From positions 1 to 21,865 of the forward strand of contig CAAGHB010000073.1 in the NCBI GenBank assembly GCA_900769535.1: a stretch of 21,865 bases of DNA, in the 5' to 3' direction. The translations under genes were made by a program, and so were the position numbers. The DNA is from Clostridia bacterium (GTDB taxonomy: Bacteria > Bacillota > Clostridia > Oscillospirales > Acutalibacteraceae). Shown one piece after another: positions 16,002 through 21,859 of this stretch; within the stretch, counting starts at the first letter, position 1, and each line of letters begins with the position of its first letter. A model generated the notes under the pieces. It made no database searches and was not told the DNA's origin. It saw only the letters and a program-made list of their open reading frames with translations.

Positions 16002-16030
16002 TTGAAAAAATGAATTCAGTGTGATATTAT
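16002..16030 (+). promoter_or_regulatory. Predicted ftsZ promoter
   Basis: TTGAAA (16002-16007), a 17-bp spacer and TATTAT (16025-16030) place a transcription start near 16037 and a leader of about 88 nt. A perfect TATAAT at 15993-15998 may be a second -10, but its -35 is poor. The TTGACA at 15926-15931 has no matching -10. Confidence 0.65.
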
Positions 16031-16124
16031 ATAAACATATATGACAGTTAATGCTCATATAAGTTCGTTAGAACCTGTAAAAAAATCAAAGATTATATAT
16101 CAAAAAACGGGAGGACAAAATATT

Positions 16125-17186
16125 ATGCCTTTTGAAATTGCAAACGAATTAGAAGATGTTGTTCAGATTAAAGTTGTAGGTGTCGGTGGCGGCGGCGGAA
16201 ACGCTGTAAACCGCATGGTCGATGCCGGTGTTCAGGGCGTTGAATTCATCGCAGTTAATACCGATGCAGCAGCGCTCCTTTTATCAAAAGCTACACATAA
16301 GATTCAGATTGGCGAAAAGTCAACTCGCGGTCACGGCGCAGGAGCTAAGCCCGAAGTTGGACTTAAAGCAGCCGAGGAATCACGTGACGAAATTACCGCA
16401 GCACTTAAAGGTACTGATATGGTATTTATTACCGCAGGTATGGGCGGCGGCACAGGTACAGGCGCAGCTCCCATCGTAGCCGAAATCGCAAAGGAACTCG
16501 GTATCCTCACAGTAGGTATCGTAACAAAGCCCTTCGGTTTCGAAGGAAAGCTCCGTATGGAACAGGCAGAAAAGGGAATTGCAGCACTTGCTGAGCATGT
16601 TGATAGTCTTATCGTAATTCCTAACGAAAGACTTAAATTTGTTTCGGAAGAAAAAATTACACTTAAAAACGCATTCATCATCGCCGATGACGTTCTCCGT
16701 CAGGGCGTTCAGAGCGTTTCCGAGCTTGTAAGTCTCCCTGCATACATTAACCTCGACTTTGCCGACGTTACTGCTGTAATGAAGGATTCGGGTTATGCAC
16801 ACATGGGCGTTGGTTCAGCAACCGGTCGCGACAAGGCAGAGGCCTGCGCAAAGGCAGCTATTTCCAGCCCGCTTATTGAAACCGATATGAAGGGTGCTCG
16901 TGGCGTTATCATCAACATCACAGCTTCCGAGGACATCGGACTCGAAGACGTAGAGCTTGCATCATCAATCGTTGCTCAGACTGCTCATGAGGAAGCAAAC
17001 ATCATTTGGGGTGTATCACTCGATTCAAACCTTAATGACGAAATGAAGATGACAGTTATCGCTACCAACTTCGGTAATATAAAGGCCGGCTATGGAAAGA
17101 ATGACGATCTTTTCAAGATGCTTGATACCGGAAGCGAACAGGATGACGGTGATTTCACCGACATCATGAGCATGTTTAATAAATAA
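16125..17186 (+). CDS. ftsZ: Cell-division GTPase FtsZ
   Basis: FtsZ polymerises with GTP into the Z ring that organises septation. I place the start at ATG 16125 (353 residues) because CGGGAGGA lies 10 nt upstream and the protein then opens MPFEIANELEDVVQIKVVG as expected; ATG 16041 in the same frame sits a few bases after the predicted transcription start and has no ribosome site. Motifs are VGVGGGGGNAVNRM, AVNTD, the tubulin signature GGGTGTG (107-113), FGFEGKLRM, NAFIIADDVL and ANIIWGVSLD. The C-terminal linker after about residue 321 is only some 24 residues and the tip reads DFTDIMSMFNK, not a typical IPxFLR-like peptide. It has its own promoter and terminator, and no ftsA precedes it. 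Confidence 0.98.
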   Translation: MPFEIANELEDVVQIKVVGVGGGGGNAVNRMVDAGVQGVEFIAVNTDAAALLLSKATHKIQIGEKSTRGHGAGAKPEVGLKAAEESRDEITAALKGTDMVFITAGMGGGTGTGAAPIVAEIAKELGILTVGIVTKPFGFEGKLRMEQAEKGIAALAEHVDSLIVIPNERLKFVSEEKITLKNAFIIADDVLRQGVQSVSELVSLPAYINLDFADVTAVMKDSGYAHMGVGSATGRDKAEACAKAAISSPLIETDMKGARGVIINITASEDIGLEDVELASSIVAQTAHEEANIIWGVSLDSNLNDEMKMTVIATNFGNIKAGYGKNDDLFKMLDTGSEQDDGDFTDIMSMFNK

Positions 17187-17206
17187 AAAACAATTAAACA
17201 TAAACC

Positions 17207-17245
17207 AACAAAAGACCACAAACTTATTTTGCGGTCTTTTGTTTT
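17207..17245 (+). terminator. Terminator after ftsZ
   Basis: An 11-bp stem (AACAAAAGACC 17207-17217 with GGTCTTTTGTT 17233-17243) continues past one A/C mismatch into CAAA/TTTG, with a CTTAT loop. The T-rich 3' side (TTTTGTTTT) supports termination. It lies only 30 bp before prmA. Confidence 0.78.
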
Positions 17246-17274
17246 GCCTATTTGAAAAAGGAGCTAACAAAAAT

Positions 17275-18195
17275 ATGAACTGGACGGAAATAAAAATTTC
17301 AGTTTCATGCACCGAGGTTGAAAAAGCGTCAGCAATAGCAAATATGACTGTCCCTTACGGAATATATATTGAGGACTATTCCGATTTAGAACCGATGGCG
17401 AAGGAAATAGCACATATTGACCTTATCGACGAGGATTTGATAAAAAAGGATAGAGAAACTGCAATCATTCATATATATATCAGTGAAGAGGATAATCCCG
17501 GTGAAGCGATTTCTTATCTTTCCGAGCGTTTCACTGCCGAGGGTGTATCGCATATAATCGACAGCAGTACAATCGCTGAGGCCGACTGGGCAGAGAACTG
17601 GAAGAAGTATTTTAAGCCGGTTGAAATAGGAAATCGACTTGCAGTATGTCCTACCTGGGAAAAATACGAGAACAGGGACAATCGTACCGTCCTATCTATC
17701 GACCCGGGAGCCGCATTCGGCACAGGAACCCACGATACTACAAAACTGTGTTTAACCGTACTTGACAGCGTAATATCAGGGGGCGAAAAACTGCTTGACA
17801 TTGGCTGTGGAAGTGGTATATTAGCAATATCATCGGTAATTCTCGGAACGAGCTATGCTGACGGAGTTGATATTGACGCTATGGCTGTCAGGGTTGCTAC
17901 CGAAAATGCTGTATTGAATGGCGTAGAGGATAAAACAAATTTTATTTGCGGCGACTTAACTGAAAAAATTAGTGGAAAATATGATATAATATGTGCTAAT
18001 ATAGTAGCTGATATAATAATTCAGCTGTGCAGCAACGTAACCGACTATATGGCTGATGGCGGAATTTTTGTTTGCTCGGGAATTGTTGACATACGTGAAA
18101 ACGAGGTTGCCGAAGCAATAAAATCCTGCGGAATGAAAATTACTGCAAGACATACAAGCGGCGGCTGGGTAGCTTTTGTAGCTGAGCGAGATTGA
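17275..18195 (+). CDS. prmA: Ribosomal protein L11 methyltransferase PrmA
   Basis: PrmA methylates lysines and the N-terminus of ribosomal protein L11 with SAM. I choose ATG 17275 (306 residues), which has AAAGGAG 10 nt upstream; the frame extends to TTG 17239, but that codon lies inside the ftsZ terminator. The N-terminal substrate-binding domain contains ADWAENWKKYFKPVEIGNRL. The methyltransferase domain shows IDPGAAFGTGTHDTTKLCL, LLDIGCGSGILAISS (SAM loop), GVDIDAMAV and ICANIVADI. The length fits the family. It lies 15 bp before prfB, so both probably share a transcript. I see no good promoter between the ftsZ terminator and this gene. Confidence 0.95.
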   Translation: MNWTEIKISVSCTEVEKASAIANMTVPYGIYIEDYSDLEPMAKEIAHIDLIDEDLIKKDRETAIIHIYISEEDNPGEAISYLSERFTAEGVSHIIDSSTIAEADWAENWKKYFKPVEIGNRLAVCPTWEKYENRDNRTVLSIDPGAAFGTGTHDTTKLCLTVLDSVISGGEKLLDIGCGSGILAISSVILGTSYADGVDIDAMAVRVATENAVLNGVEDKTNFICGDLTEKISGKYDIICANIVADIIIQLCSNVTDYMADGGIFVCSGIVDIRENEVAEAIKSCGMKITARHTSGGWVAFVAERD

Positions 18196-18210
18196 ACGGA
18201 GGTATCATAG

Positions 18211-19341
18211 ATGATACAGTATGAGGAACAGAGACTGCGTCTCTTGGATAACGAAGGGGCGTTAAAGGAGATAGCCGGCGCTCTCGGACTTGATATGCTT
18301 CGAAAGGAGCAGCAACGGCTTGAAGAACAGTCGGCGGAAAACGGATTTTGGGACGATGTAGAAAATTCCCAGAAGGTGCTGCGTAAAATTGCCCAGTTAA
18401 AGAATAAAATCGCCTCTTACGATAATTTAAAGGCGGATTTTGACGATACCCTTGTTCTTATTGAGCTTGCCGATGAGGAAGAGGATTTATCAATGCTCGA
18501 CGAGGTAATAGAGGGCGTTGACCGAGTTCTTAATAACATGGAATCTTTGCGCCTTACAACACTATTGACAGGTGAATACGATTCAAAGAATGCTATTTTG
18601 ACCTTTCACGCGGGAGCAGGCGGAACCGAGGCGCAGGACTGGGTACAGATGCTTTACCGTATGTATAGTCATTGGGCTGAGCGGCATAATTTTAAGGCGA
18701 ATCTTATTGACTTTCTCGACGGTGAAGAAGCAGGACTGAAAAGCGCCGTTCTTCAAATTGAGGGTATGAACGCATACGGATTTTTACGAAGCGAAGCAGG
18801 CGTTCACCGACTCGTCCGTGTTTCGCCGTTTGATGCATCGGGTAGAAGACATACTTCCTTTGCTTCTCTCGAAGTTATGCCGGAAATTGATGATGATATA
18901 AAGATTGATATTCGTCCCGAGGACGTAAAAATGGACGTTTTCCGTTCAAGCGGCGCAGGAGGTCAGAAGGTTAATAAAACGTCGTCTGCCGTTCGTCTTA
19001 CACATATTCCGACAGGAATAGTTGTTTCGTGCCAGACCGAAAGAAGCCAGTTTCAAAATCGCGATACCTGTATGACCATGCTGAAATCAAAACTGCTTGA
19101 AATCAAGGAACGTGAACATCTTGACAAAATCGAGGATATAAAGGGTGTTCAGAAGGAAATCACCTGGGGCTCACAGATTCGTTCCTATGTATTTATGCCC
19201 TATACTTTGGCAAAGGACCACCGTACAGGATTCGAAAACGGTAATATAAACGCCGTTATGGACGGAGATATTGACGGATTTATCAACGCCTTTTTAAAGG
19301 CAGAGAGTTTGGGTAAACTCGGCGAATACAACGACGACTAA
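18211..19341 (+). CDS. prfB: Peptide chain release factor 2 (RF2), single uninterrupted frame
   Basis: RF2 reads UGA and UAA stop codons and triggers peptide release. The 376 residues include the stop-codon-reading SPF tripeptide (205-207, VRVSPFDASGRRHTSFASL), which identifies RF2 and not RF1, and the catalytic SGAGGQKVNKTSS with GGQ at 250-252. GGAGGT precedes the ATG. Most bacteria make RF2 through a +1 frameshift at an early in-frame UGA, typically in CTT TGA C. Here the frame is open, and codons 27-28 read CTT GAT at the expected place, as if the extra T were missing. The autoregulatory frameshift therefore appears absent. Confidence 0.96.
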   Translation: MIQYEEQRLRLLDNEGALKEIAGALGLDMLRKEQQRLEEQSAENGFWDDVENSQKVLRKIAQLKNKIASYDNLKADFDDTLVLIELADEEEDLSMLDEVIEGVDRVLNNMESLRLTTLLTGEYDSKNAILTFHAGAGGTEAQDWVQMLYRMYSHWAERHNFKANLIDFLDGEEAGLKSAVLQIEGMNAYGFLRSEAGVHRLVRVSPFDASGRRHTSFASLEVMPEIDDDIKIDIRPEDVKMDVFRSSGAGGQKVNKTSSAVRLTHIPTGIVVSCQTERSQFQNRDTCMTMLKSKLLEIKEREHLDKIEDIKGVQKEITWGSQIRSYVFMPYTLAKDHRTGFENGNINAVMDGDIDGFINAFLKAESLGKLGEYNDD

Positions 19342-19373
19342 AATTTACCTTTGATAAAAAATTCAATTTACTG

Positions 19374-19401
19374 TTGACAAATCTATAATGTGTGATAAAA
19401 T
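19374..19401 (+). promoter_or_regulatory. Predicted metK promoter, extended -10
   Basis: Perfect TTGACA (19374-19379), a 16-bp spacer and TAAAAT (19396-19401) preceded by TGA, an extended -10. The start near 19408 falls just upstream of the riboswitch, the expected arrangement. Confidence 0.8.
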
Positions 19402-19424
19402 ACATTAGTAATCAATTTAATATT

Positions 19425-19531
19425 TGCTTTATCAAGAGTGACCGAGGGAACAGGCCCTACGACGTCCGGCAACCTGCGAAAATTTGCGCAAGGTGCTAAT
19501 TCCTGCGGACAATTCGTCCGAAAGATGAGGT
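19425..19531 (+). ncRNA. SAM-I (S-box) riboswitch aptamer controlling metK
   Basis: The S-box core is plain: ATCAAGAGTGACCGAGGGAA, CAGGCCCTACGACGTCCGGC, AACCTGC, AAGGTGCTAATTCCTGC and AAAGATGAGG. P1 pairs GCTTTATC (19426-19433) with GATGAGGT (19524-19531). P3 includes CTGCG...GCGCAAGG and P4 is CGGACAATTCGTCCG. It binds S-adenosylmethionine, the product of MetK, so it should switch metK off when SAM is plentiful. A terminator follows at 19539-19574. The same P1 5' strand can instead pair over 12 bp with 19548-19559 in the terminator loop, a likely antiterminator. Confidence 0.96.
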
Positions 19532-19538
19532 TTATTTG

Positions 19539-19574
19539 AGCCCGCTGCTTGATAAAGTATGCGGGCTTTCTTTT
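19539..19574 (+). terminator. Riboswitch-controlled terminator before metK
   Basis: AGCCCGC (19539-19545) pairs with GCGGGCT (19561-19567), followed by TTCTTTT. The inner TGC/GTA can extend the stem past a bulged T. The loop holds the strand 19548-19559 that is complementary to the riboswitch P1 5' strand, so the two structures exclude each other. Confidence 0.88.
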
Positions 19575-19606
19575 ATGCTGAAAAAAAGAAAGGGAGAAAT
19601 GAAAAA

Positions 19607-20782
19607 ATGAAAAGACTTTTTACTTCTGAGTCGGTTACCGAAGGACATCCTGATAAAATATGCGACCAGATTTCTGACGCGGTTTTAGACGCAATTATCA
19701 GCGAGGATAAAACTGCGCGTGTTGCCTGCGAAACCTTCTGCACAACTGATTTTGTAACAGTTATGGGCGAAATAACTACGTCGGCAAAGGTTGATTACGA
19801 ACAAATTGTTCGCAAGGTTGTATGCGAAATCGGATACGACAGTGATGAAAAATATTTTAACGGAAACACATGTCAGGTTGAGGTAAAGATTCATGAGCAG
19901 TCGCCTGATATTGCACTCGGCGTTGATAATTCCTTCGAAAAGAAAAATTCTGAATCCGAGGACGAGGACGGAGGAGCAGGTGACCAGGGACTTATGTTCG
20001 GTTATGCCTGCGATGAGACAAAGGAGCTTATGCCTATGCCGATAGCCCTTGCACACGCACTTGCGCGTCGTCTTACCTATGTCAGAAAGTCGGGAATTAT
20101 GCCTTATTTACGCGCCGACGGAAAAACACAGGTCACCGTTGAATACGATGACGATAGGCCAGTCAGAGTGGATACAATCGTTGTTTCGTCACAGCATTCG
20201 GCTGACGTTTCGCTCGAATTTATCCGTAATGACGTAATTGAGCATGTAATAAAACCGATTATTCCTTGCGAGCTTATGGATGAAAACACAGTTATATACG
20301 TCAACCCGACAGGTCGATTTGTAATCGGCGGACCGGCAGGTGATACCGGACTTACAGGACGAAAGATAATCGTTGATACATACGGTGGATATGCTTGTCA
20401 CGGTGGCGGCGCTTTCAGCGGAAAGGATCCGACAAAGGTTGACCGTTCAGCTACCTACGCTGCCCGTCATGTAGCAAAAAACATTGTTGCAGCAGGGATT
20501 GCAAAGCGCTGTGAGGTTCAGGTTGCGTATGCGATAGGAGTTGCAAAGCCGGTTTCTGTAATGGTAAATACTTTTGGAACGGGTATAAAATCTGACGAAG
20601 AAATTTCGTCAATCGTACGCGAAGTTTTCGACCTGCGTCCTACGTCTATCATTAACAGATTTGACCTGCGCCGCCCGATTTATCAAAAAATAGCGGCTTA
20701 TGGACATATCGGTCGTACCGACATATCTTTACCGTGGGAAAAGACGGATTATGTCGATAAATTAAGGGAAGCAATTTCTTGA
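19607..20782 (+). CDS. metK: S-adenosylmethionine synthetase MetK
   Basis: MetK makes SAM from methionine and ATP, supplying QueA, RsmH and PrmA encoded in this same window. ATG 19607 (391 residues) has AAAGGGAG 10 nt upstream; ATG 19559 in the same frame lies inside the riboswitch terminator and is rejected. Motifs: FTSESVTEGHPDKICDQISD (ATP and Mg site), GAGDQGLMFGYACDET, and GGGAFSGKDPTKVDRSAAY-like text seen here as GGGAFSGKDPTKVDRSATYA, the phosphate-binding loop. The length is normal. A short frame ATG AAA AAA TGA (19599-19610) overlaps the start codon, probably by chance. The TGA stop is inside the -35 box of the next promoter. Confidence 0.97.
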   Translation: MKRLFTSESVTEGHPDKICDQISDAVLDAIISEDKTARVACETFCTTDFVTVMGEITTSAKVDYEQIVRKVVCEIGYDSDEKYFNGNTCQVEVKIHEQSPDIALGVDNSFEKKNSESEDEDGGAGDQGLMFGYACDETKELMPMPIALAHALARRLTYVRKSGIMPYLRADGKTQVTVEYDDDRPVRVDTIVVSSQHSADVSLEFIRNDVIEHVIKPIIPCELMDENTVIYVNPTGRFVIGGPAGDTGLTGRKIIVDTYGGYACHGGGAFSGKDPTKVDRSATYAARHVAKNIVAAGIAKRCEVQVAYAIGVAKPVSVMVNTFGTGIKSDEEISSIVREVFDLRPTSIINRFDLRRPIYQKIAAYGHIGRTDISLPWEKTDYVDKLREAIS

Positions 20783-20806
20783 CATCCTATAAAATTATGT
20801 TATAAT
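20779..20806 (+). promoter_or_regulatory. Near-perfect promoter for the small gene, overlapping the metK stop
   Basis: TTGACA (20779-20784), a 16-bp spacer and TATAAT (20801-20806) preceded by TGT, an extended -10. All twelve core bases match the consensus, the best promoter in the window. The metK stop TGA (20780-20782) lies within the -35 box. The expected start is near 20813. Confidence 0.85.
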
Positions 20807-20848
20807 GCAATCGAAGTACATTTGCATAAATGGTTAGGAGGTTAATAA

Positions 20849-21109
20849 ATGAACACTTCAAAAATGACAATGCATAATATTGACGTTGCCGATTTTATTC
20901 GTACGCTTGATACTTGCACAGGAGACGTTTTTCTCGAAACAAAGGAAGGAGACGTCCTTAATCTTAAATCAAAGCTGTGCCAATTTGCAGGACTTGCGAA
21001 TATAATCAACGGAGCTTTTATTGCAGAGGCAACCATTCGCTGCTCAAATCCTGACGACGAAAGTAAGCTTTTCAGATTTAATCTTTATAAGGAAGTTCCG
21101 AATAAATAA
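20849..21109 (+). CDS. Small conserved-looking protein of unknown function (86 aa)
   Basis: I cannot name a function. The 86-residue protein (MNTSKMTMHNIDVADFI...) has no signal peptide or membrane segment and is mildly acidic with three cysteines. Its pattern suggests a compact alpha/beta fold: a helix near 12-19, strands around GDVFLETKEGDVLNLKSK (25-42), a helix CQFAGLANIING, a strand FIAEATIRCSN and a C-terminal part KLFRFNLYKEV. The segment EGDVLNLKSKLCQ followed by a short helix reminds me of short uncharacterised Clostridia proteins, but I cannot confirm it. Evidence for expression is strong: a consensus promoter, AGGAGGT 7 nt before the ATG, and an intrinsic terminator 13 bp after the stop. 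It is a single-gene unit. Confidence 0.85.
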   Translation: MNTSKMTMHNIDVADFIRTLDTCTGDVFLETKEGDVLNLKSKLCQFAGLANIINGAFIAEATIRCSNPDDESKLFRFNLYKEVPNK

Positions 21110-21121
21110 TTATAAAATTTT

Positions 21122-21151
21122 AGCAGCCGTGTAAAAACGGCTGCTTCTTTT
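21122..21151 (+). terminator. Terminator of the small gene
   Basis: A perfect 9-bp stem (AGCAGCCGT 21122-21130 with ACGGCTGCT 21137-21145), loop GTAAAA, then TCTTTTATT. It closes the monocistronic unit starting near 20813. Confidence 0.9.
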
Positions 21152-21520
21152 ATTGTTATATCCAAGAGTGTAAAAATATGAAATTCAGGAGCAGAATGTT
21201 GTGTAAAAAATTGCAAAATAAAGCGCAGTAAACTTAAATCTTTGTAATTATGTAAACTAAATAATTTAATTTTATATTTTTTCTATTAAAAAGTTATTAA
21301 CAATTTAGGGGGTGTATAAGCATAAAAATGAGGCGTTATCAAGGTTTGATTGTTAAAAACTCTGTTGAAACTGTTAATTTGCATATAATTTTGCATAAAT
21401 GTATATGTAATTATGTAACTCAATTTTATGTAACCTAATTGAAAATTATTTACATTTAACTTTATCAACGTTTTGGGCTGCTAAAATAATGTAAAATCTT
21501 GCAAAATTAAAAGAAAACAC
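21152..21520. other. AT-rich gene-free stretch with short repeated words
   Basis: I see no credible gene, RNA or terminator here. It is strongly AT-rich and repeats short words: TGTAATTATGTAA at 21243 and 21406 (also at 3082), and two imperfect copies of TGTAAAA-nn-TTGCAAAAT (21202-21222 and 21490-21511). TTATTAACA and TTATCAACG each match 7 of 9 bases of a DnaA box, which is expected by chance in such sequence. Confidence 0.4.
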
Positions 21521-21549
21521 TTGACTTTTTGTATCATGTTTTATATAAT
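21521..21549 (+). promoter_or_regulatory. Predicted promoter of the tRNA-Pro unit
   Basis: TTGACT (21521-21526), a 17-bp spacer and perfect TATAAT (21544-21549), typical of a strong stable-RNA promoter. The expected start is near 21556. It lies about 30 bp before the tRNA fragment and about 230 bp before the intact tRNA, so the insert is transcribed with it. Confidence 0.75.
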
Positions 21550-21572
21550 CAAAAGGTCGCATGTAATTGTTT

Positions 21573-21607
21573 AAAATTAAATATCGAGGTGTGGCTCAGT
21601 TTGGTAG
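21573..21607 (+). repeat. Duplicated leader and 5' third of tRNA-Pro (tRNA fragment)
   Basis: These 35 bp are identical to 21771-21805: 12 bp of AT-rich leader plus the first 23 nt of tRNA-Pro (21585-21607), covering the acceptor 5' strand CGAGGTG and most of the D arm. Identity then stops. The D stem GCTC/GAGC could still form (21594-21597 with 21612-21615) around a loop 5 nt longer than in the intact gene, and CTGC-TAAAT-GCAG (21623-21635) loosely recalls the anticodon stem. No anticodon loop, T arm or 3' acceptor strand is present, so it cannot be a functional tRNA. Confidence 0.85.
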
Positions 21608-21659
21608 CTTTGAGCTTGACCGCTGCTAAATGCAGATGAAGGGAAAGCGAAAAGGCGCC

Positions 21660-21711
21660 GCGGTCGAAAAAACGAGTTTGTACGAAGTTACGACGTTTTT
21701 TCGGGCACCGC
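21660..21711 (+). other. Long hairpin between the tRNA fragment and the intact tRNA
   Basis: A perfect 10-bp inverted repeat CGAAAAAACG (21665-21674) with CGTTTTTTCG (21694-21703) is extended by GCGGT (21660-21664) with ACCGC (21707-21711) past a 3-nt GGC bulge. The loop is 19 nt. The T-run lies inside the 3' arm, so intrinsic termination is possible but not typical. The insert 21608-21770 around it holds no supportable gene. Confidence 0.6.
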
Positions 21712-21782
21712 AAGAGTAAGCGTAGCGCTCTCGATAGAATAGGTAATACATAAAACAATCGATTTGATAAAAAATTAAATAT

Positions 21783-21859
21783 CGAGGTGTGGCTCAGTTT
21801 GGTAGAGCGCTGCGTTCGGGACGCAGAGGCCGCAGGTTCAAGTCCTGTCACCTCGACCA
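21783..21859 (+). tRNA. tRNA-Pro, anticodon CGG
   Basis: A complete 77-nt tRNA. The acceptor stem is CGAGGTG (21783-21789) with CACCTCG (21849-21855), discriminator A and an encoded CCA (21857-21859). The D arm is GCTC-AGTTTGGTA-GAGC. The anticodon arm is CTGCG-TTCGGGA-CGCAG, so the anticodon is CGG, reading the proline codon CCG. The T arm is GCAGG-TTCAAGT-CCTGT with one G-U pair. It is transcribed from the promoter at 21521-21549 through the fragment and hairpin. Confidence 0.97.

Noticed and set aside
16041..16124. 28-residue N-terminal extension of FtsZ from ATG 16041
   Set aside because: It begins a few bases after the predicted transcription start, has no ribosome site, and the added residues do not resemble FtsZ.
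17239..17274. TTG start of PrmA at 17239
   Set aside because: It is within the ftsZ terminator and lacks a ribosome site; ATG 17275 has AAAGGAG.
19559..19606. 16-residue extension of MetK
   Set aside because: The start lies inside the riboswitch terminator; ATG 19607 has the ribosome site and the family N-terminus.
21152..21520. Possible replication origin in the AT-rich gap
   Set aside because: Only two 7-of-9 DnaA-box matches (TTATTAACA, TTATCAACG), no cluster, and no dnaA, dnaN or rpmH nearby.
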